A stretch of 64,000 bases of DNA from Lamellibrachia satsuma (GCA_033239005.1 BSQZ01000011.1:5067001-5131000), one strand, 5' to 3'. Positions 22,701-33,838 are shown, counted from the stretch's first letter. Translations and numbers: made by a program. Notes: generated by a model from the letters alone, not told the origin.

Positions 22701-25700
22701 CTGTGTGGGGGCTTCACGTGACATGCGAAGCACGTCTAAACACACATGTGCGCGCACACATACACATGCACACACACATAATGAAACAATTATTAAAATA
22801 TATGTACAAATAAAAGTGATGCCATTTTAGCAGTTCAGTATTTTAATTTTTGTGTGATAATTTTTTAATTCATGTGATTGATATCCTGGTACTAAATTTT
22901 TGGTGCCTCTGTGTTAGTGTCTAATTTGTTACCTATGTGCCAAATCATTAGAAGTGGTGCTGATTGCAATATGTCATCGTATGTGAATGAAGAACAAAAT
23001 TAGTTCACCTAATAACTGCAAAACTTTTCATTTGTATCAGTATTGTTCTTTATAACTACACTGAATTGCACGCTGTATGCTGAACTAGTTATGACTATTG
23101 CTCAAGTCTCAAAGTGCAACCAAAATCACTGAGCATCTTTCATGGTAGAATGTCCTATTGTTTTTGTGGAGTCAGGATATTGTGTCCTATTGATTTCAGA
23201 GGTTCAGGACATTTTGTCCTACCACTACTGTTTTCAGTGTGCATCACTGTACTTACTTTTATGTTGATCATTAAGTTTAGCTAGCAGTACAACTATATTA
23301 TGGAAAACGAAGCCTATGAAAAATGACTGAGGAAAAGATATTTTAGGTTATAAGCCTTTTACCAAGCCATAACTTCATGATTAACAGTTCACCAACTGTT
23401 CATTGTCTTGGATTTGTGTATGCAGATGGTGTTATTGTTTGATTTGATCATTTTCACAGAGATAGGTATATTACAAAAAAATTCAAAATTGTTTTATAAT
23501 CATTTAAACACTTCTGTCTGATAAAGTATGTTATGCGGTTTATCATCCTTTTTTGAATTTTTTCAATATCTTTATTATTTGCAAAGTTATTCCACTTTTT
23601 GGCTTCCAAAAAAGGGTCTATTTTGTCTTATGGAATCGAATCCATGTCTTGTGACCTTTCTGTTTGGTGGCTGCACTGCCACTGAATGCAGGGGAACATG
23701 GCGTAATGTGTACTAAAGAAGATATTGAGGTGGAATAAAAAGTTAGAGACCCTAAAATGTTGACCTAATAATATGTGACCTTGACGTGACCTTGCAGTAA
23801 CCTACTTATTTGACCTTGACATACAATGACCTATTTATGTTGAAAAACGACCTATTTATGTTGAAAAATTGCCTAATTAAGTAATTGTGTATGACTTGTG
23901 GGATCAGCTAGGGTTTTAAGGGAGAATTTATGTACACATTGACCTTAATACCCATTATTGACCAAGTTTATCACAACTTGACCTTTGACCTATTTACGGG
24001 TCTTAATGGCTTATTTATTTTTTATTAAGTATGGATTAGGATGCTATTAAGTCAATAGAGGCTGTAAATGTTGACCATAATATTTACCCTAGTGACCTGA
24101 TTATTTTACCTCCATTGACCTTTGACCGATTTATGTTGATAAATTAACTATTTCAGCCATAAATAATTGTGCATGGCAGTGGTCTTTGTAAATTTACTTA
24201 GACATGTTAAGAAATGATGTACATAATTTACATTACTACAGTATGATGTTTTGATGACATAATTTATTGTAATGTGACATTTGCATAATTACAGGTATTA
24301 ATGGCCTAACTATGTATAATTAAGTGACACGTGAAGCTGGAAAATTCATAGAATCTGTAGTGTTTACTGTATAATTATAAAAAAACCACTGTCATTTCAT
24401 AAAAATAACACAATTTATTATACATTGAGAGAAGCTTTGAAATGTTCTGCATGCATAATGCAACAATATTTATAGTTAACAGTGTCAAAACTGGTTCACG
24501 TACACTACATGTTCTGCACATCGATGTCATTGTTTAATGAAATAATGTCCTGCACTTCAACATGAAGTGATGTTTATATATTGTTCACAGTAGCTGATAA
24601 AGAGACATGGAAAAGGACAACACACAAAGCAATGCTGCAGTACAAGAACTAGTCGACTTCACTACACTTTTAAATGGAACTATGCGGAAGACCACATAGT
24701 ACACTGCAGGCTCAGCACAACAATATTCACAGTTTAATGTTTCTTAACTCCATGCCAGTGTATGTGTCAGTGTTCACAGAGCAGTGCAGAAATGTTCATA
24801 TTTCAAAGTCTCATAATTTAATGTCATGCTTTTCAAGTAATGTTTATAATATTCACATGATCCTGTCGAATAAGTGTACACATATTCAGGGATCAGTTTC
24901 ATAAATCTGTGGATGTGTAATGTGTGAATGTTAACTGGACACTGGACTCGGTGTACATATTCAACATTTTCATATTGTCTTTGTCAGCCTTGTCTGTCTT
25001 CTGGCGTGTATTATCCTTTTATTCTTCAAATGTATTGTGGAATTCTAGAACATGAAATAAAGAATATATATATATATATACACACACACACGCACACACA
25101 TTATACGTTGTGCATTAAAAGTACGTGTAGAAATAATAAAAAAGTATATATAAAAAAGTTCAAACAATTGCTTAACAAAACTCTCATTTACTTCATTTAT
25201 TTCTGTATCAAACATGATATAAGGGAAGGACACAAAAAATAACAGATGTTTGATTGATTGTTTGCATGCAAAATTGTTAGCACAATTATAAAAGCGCAGA
25301 TGGCGTGGATTTAAATACTGAAATATCACGACGTCAGACCCATTCAAAATTGCGCCTTGCTAACGCATAAACCGGAAGTTACGAATAGAACTTTTAAATT
25401 GTAAAAATATAACATTTTAACATGAGCTATCTTAAATGATTATTGATATCACCCAACATTGTTATATCTATAATTACTTGTTCCCACTAAATCTAACAGC
25501 AGTTGGTTACAAACACTTCGATTGCGTGGATTTTGAATTGCGCAAAACGACTTGACCTAAATTACCAGAACTGAGCGTTACAGCCTACGTTCCCAGTCTG
25601 AGCGCTAACAGTTGAAAATCTACTAAAAACTAACTTAATTTGCTAATGCTGAACAAGCATAAACTTGAATTACTTGCTCACAATAAGCCTATAATAATAT

Positions 25701-26741
25701 TAAGGTTGTTAGTATAAAGTATTTAGTAATTTACATGACGTGCGCCCATCTCGCACCGGCACCTCTCTCCCTGGAACCAGCGGCCGCGCAGCGATTAAAC
25801 TCGACGCAAATGCACTTTTGAACGATAAACAGCGCGCGCATAGCTAATTTCCCGAACGAAGTTGTACTCGTCCGAACAAACCCACAATCGTAACACACAC
25901 ATCATTATAAAGCTGAAATACTTAAGATTTTATTTATTGACATGCTAAAGTTGTTCGATGAATATTTATCCTTAATTTTAACCACTATTCACAAGGTAAA
26001 AGTAAACACCTACTTACGTCGGTCAAAGTTGCTCTGGGACGCCCCGCGAAAATTCCATATGATTCGTCAGTCTTTCATTGGTTGATATTTGTAACATTTA
26101 AGGTCACACGTTCATTTGCATAATGTTATAATATGCATATGCAAGACCATCAAAAATAAAGATGGAGGTCACACATTCTTGGTCAATTCTCAATAGACAA
26201 ATTTTAAGCAGCGCACCAAGCGGAATGTAATGTAGCTAACAGAGACCAACTCTTGACACTGACAGCAATATTAAGTCACGCACAAAAACATTAAGTTATA
26301 TAATATTACAGAAGCCAGAAAATATACAGGTTCACGAAATTTATGTTAGTGTTAGAGATGTTATTAAAAAATCAGAAGCCGGAAGACAGATTGGTTCCTG
26401 ATGAATCACGCAATAAAGGAATAGCCAGTTGATTCACAAACAACATACTTATGACACAGCGATTAAACTTACCCGAATATTACAGCATTCCATAACATGA
26501 TATTGTTGTCGGTTGGGGCACCACTTACACCAGCCGGCGGGTCTTCTTGTAACCTGCAATTACATCAAACACACCTTTAACTAAAATAAATGCAATGTTT
26601 AGTATGTACGGAGAAGGGAAAACACTGGAAGCCATTTTGGATTTTCCTAGATTAACGTTACAAGGCCACACAAACTTGCCCTTAAACTTCCCATTACCTT
26701 TTGAAATCTCTCATTAGTCTCCTCCTTGCTGGTGTTGACAT
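16638..26741 (-). CDS. UBE2A/B (RAD6): Ubiquitin-conjugating enzyme E2 A/B (RAD6 homologue), complete, two alternative last exons
   Basis: RAD6-type E2 enzymes charge ubiquitin on a cysteine and, with RAD18 or BRE1-type RING ligases, modify PCNA and histone H2B in the nucleus. Minus-strand exons: 1, 26741-26698 ([14 protein letters not shown]); 2, 26553-26473 ([13 protein letters not shown]); 3, 20585-20470 ([20 protein letters not shown]); 4, 18604-18516 ([20 protein letters not shown], with active-site Cys88); then one of two last exons, 5a 17422-17282 or 5b 16766-16638. All borders are GT/AG and phases match. With 5b the protein is 152 residues, the length of vertebrate UBE2A and UBE2B; with 5a it is 156. 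Introns carry two hAT-like insertions. A CRE and paired E-boxes sit 140-175 bp upstream. The identity is near certain; use of both last exons is inferred. Confidence 0.97.
17282..17422 (-). CDS. UBE2A/B (RAD6): UBE2A/B terminal exon 5a (acidic-tail C terminus)
   Basis: The acceptor TTCCTGTTTCAG is followed by codons for [20 protein letters not shown], continuing to SWNEDDDDQ and TAG. Over the 40 aligned residues 33 match exon 5b, and about 20 of those 33 identical codons differ at synonymous sites, so both copies look old and selected. The EDDDDQ tail recalls the acidic tail of yeast Rad6, which vertebrate UBE2A/B lack. I see no AATAAA or ATTAAA on the minus strand between this stop and exon 5b, so 3'-end formation is unclear. 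Confidence 0.92.
   Translation of the reverse strand, partial: SLLHDPNPNSPANNEAAQLYRENRREYEKKVAAIVQESWNEDDDDQ
18690..19959. mobile_element. Non-autonomous hAT-like DNA transposon in UBE2A/B intron 3
   Basis: The element begins CAGGGTTGG and ends with the inverse of CAGAGTTGT. It is flanked by an exact 8-bp duplication, AATGTTAG, at 18682-18689 and 19960-19967. An 8-bp target duplication plus CAGRG-type ends are hallmarks of hAT elements. Just inside the ends are AT-rich inverted stretches (runs of T, and ATTTAAATCATGATTTAAAT). No transposase is recognisable in its 1270 bp. An (AT)n tract lies at about 18809-18830. Confidence 0.85.
20590..22050. other. UBE2A/B intron 2, proximal part; nothing recognised
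   Basis: AT-rich intron sequence between exon 3 and the element starting at 22057. Several short open frames exist on both strands but none resembles a known protein or repeats elsewhere in the window. Confidence 0.45.
22057..23249. mobile_element. Non-autonomous DNA transposon with CAGTGATGCACA ends
   Basis: The left end reads CAGTGATGCACATTG and the right end is the inverse of CAGTGATGCACACTG. TACTTA occurs directly on both sides (22051-22056 and 23250-23255) as a target-site duplication. Inside the ends, the short motif GTCCTAT recurs in both halves as subterminal repeats. CAGTG ends suggest hAT, but the visible duplication is 6 bp instead of 8, so the superfamily is tentative. It contains a CA-rich tract (22741-22785) and no transposase. 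It sits in UBE2A/B intron 2. Confidence 0.75.
23755..24135. repeat. TGACC-rich degenerate repeat
   Basis: More than ten TGACCT or TGACC words occur in 380 bp, several as TGACCTTGAC or as paired TGACCTTTGACC, interspersed with TATTTATGTTGA. The pattern looks like a decayed tandem repeat. TGACCT is also the inverse of the nuclear-receptor half site AGGTCA. It is in UBE2A/B intron 2. Confidence 0.65.
24140..26470. other. UBE2A/B intron 2, distal part, with a small CpG-dense block
   Basis: Mostly AT-rich with no recognised gene. A CpG-dense patch spans about 25740-25870 (including GCGGCCGCGC), and a second short one lies near 26030-26050, next to a minus-strand GTAAGT. These could mark an internal promoter or a non-coding exon, but nothing else supports that. 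A short (TA)n/(CA)n tract lies at 25065-25100. Confidence 0.4.
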
Positions 26742-26881
26742 ATTTATAATTTCCTATATACGAATATACAAATATCTTTGGTCATATAAATAGTTTATGG
26801 GTGGTTGAAACAGCAAGCTTTCACCCTTCACAATTTGTTGTCCCTATGACGTTCCCATCCGGGTATTTCGGTGATACTCCA

Positions 26882-26916
26882 TGACGTCAATTTTGGATCA
26901 CATGACTATCATGTGA
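26882..26916 (-). promoter_or_regulatory. UBE2A/B promoter motifs: CRE plus inverted E-box pair
   Basis: A palindromic CRE, TGACGTCA, lies at 26882-26889. It is followed by TCACATGA (26898-26905) and TCATGTGA (26909-26916), a perfect inverted pair with a 3-nt spacer. These match CREB/ATF and MiT/TFE-type E-box consensus sites. They sit 141-175 bp upstream of the UBE2A/B ATG, where a proximal promoter would be expected. Function is inferred from position and motif only. Confidence 0.6.
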
Positions 26917-27234
26917 CAAAAGTCTCGCATTTTAGTTGATAGAATAATAAAATGTTGTATTATAATTAAATTAATCATTTTCCGTTGGCAGTCTGTTTTA
27001 AGAATCAATTGTTTAATGCAAACCCGAAGGACTATTAAATGATAAGTAAATAACAAACTGACATTGTGGTTAAATGACAGGCGTGATGTTCGCGTAGTCT
27101 GCCGTGACCGTGCCGTGGCGTGGGCGTAACAGAAAATAAGGCCAGCTGCAGTGTAGGCTGTACCCTGTACTGTAGGTTACGGGCATAGACCTTTCGCTCG
27201 TCTCATTTAAATCTACCTAATATCCACTATGACA

Positions 27235-27378
27235 TGTAAATATGACACAGAATGTAATACTGCTATAGCTACAAAAACAATATGCCCGCTAAAATATAGA
27301 AATTTATGGAATGTAATGTAATGTTATACTACGTTTTCAGACAATAATATTACTATAGAGAGTATAGTTTATTATAAA
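27235..27378 (+). mobile_element. LINE 3'-end fragment, paralogue of 29840-29980
   Basis: About 140 bp, from AAATATGACACAGAATG to ACAATAATATTACTAT, match 29842-29980 closely in the same orientation. In the second copy this block follows LINE coding remnants, so it is best read as that element's 3' untranslated end. This copy is therefore a severely 5'-truncated insertion. Confidence 0.7.
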
Positions 27379-27388
27379 AACAATTAAG

Positions 27389-27389
<1 letters not shown>

Positions 27390-27455
<66 letters not shown>
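27390..27455. repeat. (TA)n microsatellite
   Basis: Two (TA)n runs separated by TAATTATA. They are self-complementary and follow the LINE fragment. Confidence 0.95.
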
Positions 27456-27457
<2 letters not shown>

Positions 27458-27596
27458 TGCACTCTTTTGTTAAATTGACTGCGCGTAATACCATTTACAC
27501 TTAAGAATACAGATTTGAACATCAACAAACCTAATTTAATTGCTATGGGCGCAATTAATCAACTGAGGAGCGAGTTTTAATACGTAATGTACTATG

Positions 27597-27937
27597 TGGG
27601 GCGCGATAGCATACCGGTTAGAAGGCTAGACTCTCAATCGAGAGAACCCGGTTTCAAATCCCACTGCGGTTGCTTCGAACCTTTGGCAAGTTTGATCACC
27701 CCACGTTGCCACAGTTCACTCAGCTGTATAAATGAGTACCTGGCAATACAGACAGTGGTGGATATGTGAACGAATAGCCTTCGCGCAGCAATTGCAACGT
27801 GGCTGAATACTTCCCAGAGAAGTTGAGATGGCCTTGGAATGAACAGGTCTGCCAGGGGGTGAAGTGTAAAGCGCTTTGAGCAGTCCTATGGACCGGATAC
27901 CGCGCTATATAAGAACATACCTTTACTTTACTTTTAT
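27597..27937 (+). mobile_element. tRNA-derived SINE, full-length copy
   Basis: Starts GGGGCGCGATAGCATACC with a tRNA-like head (B box degenerated to GGTTTCAAATCC), then the CCACGTTGCCACAGTTCACT body. The 3' domain is AAGTGTAAAGCGCTTTGAG and CGCGCTATATAAGAA, ending in a CTTTACTTTA-type tail. The CGCTATATAA type of 3' end is common in invertebrate SINEs and their partner LINEs. It shares its body with 14233 and with the interrupted copy at 46387. Confidence 0.88.
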
Positions 27938-28324
27938 GATGATGCAATACAATCTTAGAAACATAATCTAAACTAGGTCATATAAAAATTTATCTTAAAA
28001 TGGCGTCTTGTGTAGGGTCACATACATTCTAGGACTAGATAGGAGATTCAGTCACAAATGCAATCACGTTTTATGGGAGGGATCGAGGGGCATAGTTCTG
28101 GGAAACAGCTGAATTTCTACTAGGCGTACACAAACACTCCCATAGGCGACAAACAAGCTAATGGTGCATTTGTCATTTAGATCTGTGTACTAAATGTTAA
28201 AATAATTAAATCAGCTCCTTTACACTATATCTACTTTTAAAATAATCTATATTTTATAGCTTTATTTAATTTATGCAGTTTTATGTAAAATATGTGTTTT
28301 ATAGTTTTATTTAATTTATGCAGT

Positions 28325-28412
28325 TTCACGTAAAGTGCCTGAGAGCATTTTATCTTAATTGGATTCGGGCGCTATATAAATTCCAATATAATATTAATAC
28401 TAATAATACTAT
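28325..28412 (+). mobile_element. SINE/LINE 3'-tail fragment
   Basis: CGTAAAGTGCCTGAGAGC followed by GGGCGCTATATAAATTCC resembles the 3' domain of the SINE at 27597 (TGTAAAGCGCTTTGAG, GCGCTATATAAGAA) but has no tRNA-like head. It may be the tail of a partner LINE or another SINE family. Only the tail similarity is visible. Confidence 0.5.
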
Positions 28413-28689
28413 CATCGTTTTTTGTAATTACAAATGTATGTCAGTTCTTCTGCAATTCTAACATTTATATCACTACTAGAAAAAATCTTGGCTCCAACGA
28501 GGCATGGGCTAATTTCAATTGTGAATTTGTTAATTGAATTAACTCAATTAAGTTAATTTAGTTTATTAACTACCAGAAAGGCTAGTTTTATTTAATTAAA
28601 TTAATTAACTTTACCAAAAAGGGCTTAATTTAACTTAATTGACAATTTCCAAATTAACTCTTAATTAAGTGCTCATTTAAAATTTGGCA

Positions 28690-29230
28690 TTACCAGATAT
28701 TTCGCAGCCATGTTAGCCAGGCTTTTCCAGAAGGCCTGTAGTCACTATTCCTTCCAATAGGCTGAGAGAGATCAGGTTCAGACAGACACTATCAACTGCT
28801 GTGGGCTGGTCATTCAGGAATTAATTTTTTTCAGATTCAGACGCCGACGGTTTATTGCCAAGTAACATTAAAAAAATTAACAAGGAATTTGTGGCGTTGT
28901 GGCATAAGAACTCACCCACCCACCACAGAAGCAGCCATCCAATTACACACATCCATACACACCACTCACTCTCGCCTATGTAAAAATGTACATGTAAATC
29001 AGAAACATTACAAAAGAGACACAACTAGTCTAAAACGTGTGAGCAAACCACCACAACGTGTCGCCATGCACTGACGCCATCTTGCATTGAATTGGAGGGA
29101 AGGCCTAGATGATAGAATGTCCTCCGGTAGGGTGATATGGCTTCTGCAAATATCTGTCTAAAGTAAACATTTGGGGCTGGCAACTTGCAGCCAAGTGAAC
29201 TTATAGACTCATTGCACTTCTGCAGCTATC
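28690..29230 (-). mobile_element. Remnant related to the interior of the hAT element at 46527
   Basis: On the minus strand, AAATGTTTACTTTAGA, the TAAGTTCACTTGGCTG block and the AGGCCTTCCCTCCA block match 46865-47010 on the plus strand. Another block near 28720-28780 matches 47130-47180 inversely. The order is the same, so this is an inverted, diverged relative. It carries about 250 extra bases (28820-29080) absent from the 46527 copy, with a weak, broken coding look (a possible BED-finger exon; low confidence). Its ends were not found. Confidence 0.5.
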
Positions 29231-29349
29231 ATTTTTTTGCACGTATTCAAGTGTACATGTAACACTAAGAGAAAGGTAACGTAACTTTAGTTTGGGAAAT
29301 AATATACTCTTCGCTATTTATGTCACACCTAAGCTATCGTATACTAACA

Positions 29350-29985
29350 TGAGGCTGCAAAATTGACACAAGGATAAAGAAACTACAAAAACAAGCAATC
29401 AGATCTATCTCAAACAGTAAATATAATTCACATAGTACACCTTTACTTAAAGAAGTTGAACTATCAAAAGCAGTCAACCTCTTTAAACTGCCATGCATGA
29501 AGTTTCTACAGATATAAAAATGGAACCATTCCAGAATATTTTAAAGACATGTTCATTGCTTATGTAAATGTATCATTGAGGCCAAAACGACAATGAAAGC
29601 ACTCGAACACTTTACTGATACAATGAGTAATTTTTTCCCAAAAAACTATGACTGTGACATACAGATTAAAGAAACTAAAAAAATATATTGCCACCTTTGC
29701 ATCAGACATATAATACTGTTTTTAATACACAAATATTTCAAGAAAACTATCTTCCAATAATTGTCATGGAGAAAATTAACACCCATTCCTACCAGAGCTT
29801 TATAAATTACATTGTACATACTCCAAAAAATATATTATAAGTAAATATGACACAGAATGTAATACTACTATAGCTACAAAAACAATATGCCCACTAAAAT
29901 CTACAATGTACAGAATGTAATGTAATGTCATACTAGGTTTTCAGACAATAATATTACTATTGTTTATTATCAAAATATTTGTTAT
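29350..29985 (+). mobile_element. Non-LTR retrotransposon 3' end (post-RT region plus 3' UTR)
   Basis: Plus-strand translation with a few frame breaks gives RIKKLQKQAIRSISNSKYNS, then HSTPLLKEVELSKAVNLFKL, then YKNGTIPEYFKDMF. This is the conserved block after the reverse transcriptase of Jockey/CR1-group LINEs (LQKKAIRxI...H..PLF..L..L....). Stops and frameshifts show it is inactive. The last 140 bp recur at 27235. Confidence 0.75.
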
Positions 29986-30291
29986 TTGATTTCTCTATTA
30001 ATTACGTCTTAACTCATGAAATGATACTAAATAAAATAACAAAATTTACTGTATAAACAGAACTGATTTGAACACTCACTGAAAATGTTTCACTGAAACT
30101 AATATAATATGTAATATTGTACAATTTGCAAATTATATATTTTGAGAACTTTTGTATTATAATATTATTGCTGTTTACACTGTTTGCACGGCCTGTATTA
30201 TTACTATCATCAGTATTTTTAGTACTATCAGCACTCTAAGTTTTTATTAGTTTTTATTGTTGTTGGTCAAATTTTAAACTGCAACCAGGCA

Positions 30292-31051
30292 AGGCCTGTA
30301 CTATAGTGATCTTTTAGGTCTTAGTGCAGACCTCCCTTACTGCACTATACATAGGGAGGCCTGTACTATAGTGATCCTTCAGGTCTTAGTGCAGACCTCC
30401 CTTACTGCACTATACATAGGGAGGCCTGTACGATAGTGATCTTTCAGGTCTTAGTGCAGACCTCCCTTACTGCACTATACATAGGGAGGCCTGTACTATA
30501 GTGATCCTTCAGGTCTTAGTGCAGACCTCCCTTACTGCACTATACATAGGGAGGCCTGTACGATAGTGATCTTTCAGGTCTTAGTGCAGACCTCCCTTAC
30601 TGCACTATACATAGGGAGGCCTATATGATATCGATCTTTCAGGTCTTAGTGCAGACCTCCCTTACTGCACTATACATAGGGAGGCCTGTATGATAGCGAT
30701 CTTTCAGGTCTTAGTGCAGACCTCCCTTACTGCACAATACATAGGGAGGCCTGTATGATAGCGATCTTTCAGGTCTTAGTGCAGACCTCCCTTACTGCAC
30801 TATACATAGGGAGGCCTGTATGATAGCGATCTTTCAGGTCTTAGTGCAGACCTCCCTTACTGCACTATACATAGGAAGGCCTGTACAATAGTGATCTTTC
30901 AGGTCTTATTGCAGACCTCCCTTACTGCACTATACATAGGGAGGCCTGTATCATAGCGATCTTTCAGGTCTTAGTGCAGACCTCCCTTACTGCATTATAC
31001 ATAGGGAGACCTGTACAATAGTGATCTTTCAGGTCTTAGTGCAGACCTCCC
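30292..31051. repeat. 65-bp tandem repeat, about 12 copies, hairpin-forming
   Basis: Units start at 30292, 30357, 30422 and so on, exactly 65 bp apart, each beginning AGGCCTGTA. Most units hold a perfect inverted repeat, TAGTGCAG - 10 nt - CTGCACTA. GGTCT...AGACC and GGGAGG...CCTCCC also pair. Copies are 95% or more alike by eye; variation is concentrated in the TGTACTATAGTGATC part. Confidence 0.95.
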
Positions 31052-31059
31052 TGGATCAT

Positions 31060-33230
31060 CTAAACTGTAAATGTGTACACTGTTATTTGACTATGCACAT
31101 GTATGATCTAAACAAATAAAACTTCACTTCAATTCAATACACTTGGGAGCTTTTTAGATGGCCAACTTGAATCAAAAGCAAGCCAGATCTAGTGAATAAA
31201 TAGGATACTTAATGATTTAATATAAAACACTGCATAAATATCAACTTCATGCACATCAATTATATATGTAGTTGGGTCATGTAGGCTTTGCCAACTTGGT
31301 GGTTGAGGAGGCATGTGGAGACCCACACCTTGCTAATCAGCAGCCCCACCTTTGCAATCCTTTCAGAAAAAAATATTTTAACAAGCATCTTCAACTTTTA
31401 AAATGTAATAAAATGCCCCATGAACAAGTGTGTTGGTATGGAAATGTTGTATGAGCAAATCTGTTTCCAATACAGTTACAACAATACTGTCCAGCATTGA
31501 TTGCATAAAATAATGTTCCTCAGATGTGATAAGTAAAGTACTTCCATCAATATGTATCAATGCTGTACTATCGTGACAGTAACATGTACGAACCCACATG
31601 TGATTTTAGAACTGTTATTAAATGTATCAACAGTAACAATTAGAGTATATTATTTCAATGATGACTGATATCTGAATCAATCGATCAATCAATCATTGCC
31701 ATCTCCCAACCTTAGCTGCCAGCCTGCTGTGCTGGGTAATGTTTGAACAAAATGCAGGGGCTTATACCAACTTTTTCTCAGTTGGTAGCTAGCTTGCACA
31801 CTATTGACCAAAAGTGTGAAAAGCATCCTATCCTTGAGCCAATAATTAACTGTCCACCAAGCAGCAGCTGAGCAGTATGGATCTACTATGGGATAATCAG
31901 AATGTGTTACGTAACAGTGACACTTCTTTTCTGTTTCATTCCAATGAATATATGAAACTTGGCTACATCCGACTGGAATTGTGTGAGGTTAATTTAATTT
32001 GGAAATTAATTGTAATTTTAATTGCCAGCAAGATCTATCGCCCAGATCGATGTTGCTTGAGCGATGCAGTTTTCCAGAAGCTCATGTCAGTTAAATGCAT
32101 TAGCCATCTTTTAAAGTAAACTTGTAAAGCAATTTTGTTGTGGTGTTAGATGTGTGATGTGATATAAAACACGTAGAGATCAAGTACAGAGAGACTGCAG
32201 ACAGGACATCTTGCCACATCTCAATATTGTTGTATGCAAGAGATTCTGTGTTGACAACAATCAATTGACACTAAAGTAAACAGTTGTTTTGCCTCCAAAA
32301 TAATGTATAAACTGTCATCTAAGTATTTGTTGTTAGTTTTTCATGAAATGTGCACTTACTATCGACGATACACCCATCACTTAATTTGAATCTAACTGAT
32401 TAAGTATGTAAAATGTTTAATTGAAAGAAAATAATTCTGATGGAAAATGTAATAGTAATAGCTTAAAATGTAATAGTAATATTTTACATTGCCTTCAGCG
32501 TGTAATAGTTATAGAAAGGAAACTAAGTAATAGTAATATATTACAATGCAATGTAATAGACCCCAGGCCTGATACATGCATCAAATATTTTCTAGTTTAC
32601 ATAGGCACATTAAAGCATAACCAAGCTACTAACTAGTACTACAGCTTTAACTTTTTCTTCCCAATCCTGCATGGTCAGTGTCCATACCGTTTTCATGGAA
32701 CAGATATCAACACTTCCCGTACTTTCTATCAATATCGGTGAGAGAGTGGCAACTTCGTCTGATGGAGTAGTTTCCCATTCCTGCTTCAGATAGTCTAGTA
32801 TCACACTTTCCTTTAAACTGTGACTGGGGTGACACCAAGTTCATTAATATCATTACATTTAGAAGCCACAAACCTTCCAGTATTCTGTATTGAAAGAACA
32901 ACACCACGCAGGTCAATCATGGGCTAGTGACTGTGTAGCAGAAAGTCATACCAGTGAAATTTCCATCAAGTATGACAGAGGGCGTGGTACAAATGGAGAC
33001 TTTTTTCATGATGCATGACTCGTCCATGCGTAGCACATGTCTAACCAGTTCCAAGAGCGGCGCATCAGCAGCTTTGCGATGTTTACATCAAGTTGTCACG
33101 TAGTAATGTAGCCGTATTACTGCCTAGCAGTCAGGCCATGCAGCATGATCAGAAACCACAGGGTTTACAAATAATCGAATCAGTGAGCAGCTATGCACCC
33201 AAGTCATATGTTCATGACCCACACAATGAA
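31060..33230. other. Intergenic AT-rich region, including likely NUDCD2 3' UTR
   Basis: No conserved reading frame was found between the 65-bp array and the NUDCD2 terminal array. AATCAATC-type simple sequence lies near 31677-31695 and a short run of TAATAGTAAT repeats near 32446-32545. The NUDCD2 3' UTR presumably begins in the upper part. Confidence 0.4.
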
Positions 33231-33239
33231 GAGTATTGT

Positions 33240-33838
33240 GAATGTGTAGGTCAAGATGGCAGTTCAGGTCCACTGTCTTGGTAAGACCCTGATAAGGAAG
33301 TAGGTCAAGATGGCAGTTCAGGTCCACTGTCTTGGTAGGACCCTGATAAGGAAGTAGGTCAAGATGGCAGTTCAGGTCCACTGTCTTGGTAGGACCCTGA
33401 TATGGAAGTAGGTCAAGATGGCAGTTCAGGTCCACTGTCTTGGTAGGACCCTGATAAGGAAGTAGGTCAAGATGGCAGTTCAGGTCCACTGTCTTGGTAA
33501 GACCCTGATAAGGAAGTAGGTCAAGATGGCAGTTCAGGTCCGCCGTCTTGGTAGGACCGTGATATGGAAGTAGGTCAAGATGGCAGTTCAGGTCCACCGT
33601 CTTGGTAGGACCCTGATAAGGAAGTAGGTCAAGATGGCAGTTCAGGTCCACCGTCTTGGTAGGACCCTGACATGGAAGTAGGTCAAGATGGCAGTTCAGG
33701 TCCACCGTCTTGGTAGGACCCTGACATGGAAGTAGGTCAAGATGGCAGTTCAGGTCCACCGTCTTGGTAGGACCCTGACATGGAAGTAGGTCAAGATGGC
33801 AGTTCAGGTCCACCGTCTTGGTAGGACCCTGATATGGA
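33240..33838. repeat. 54-bp tandem array derived from the NUDCD2 last exon
   Basis: Eleven copies of a 54-bp unit. On the minus strand the first unit (about 33838-33785) is the end of the NUDCD2 coding sequence: codons for SISGSYQDGGPELPS, then TGA, then CCTACT. The next ten units repeat these codons and the stop downstream, so they lie in the 3' UTR. As 54 is a multiple of three, a different frame stays open through all units as an 18-residue repeat (LPYQGPTKTVDLNCHLDL). The variants Y/C, Q/H and P/L in that frame show no sign of constraint. Confidence 0.93.

Noticed and set aside
25740..26050. Alternative UBE2A/B first exon with a GTAAGT donor near 26016
   Set aside because: It lies downstream of exon 2, would drop the conserved N-terminus, and no start codon or other support was seen.
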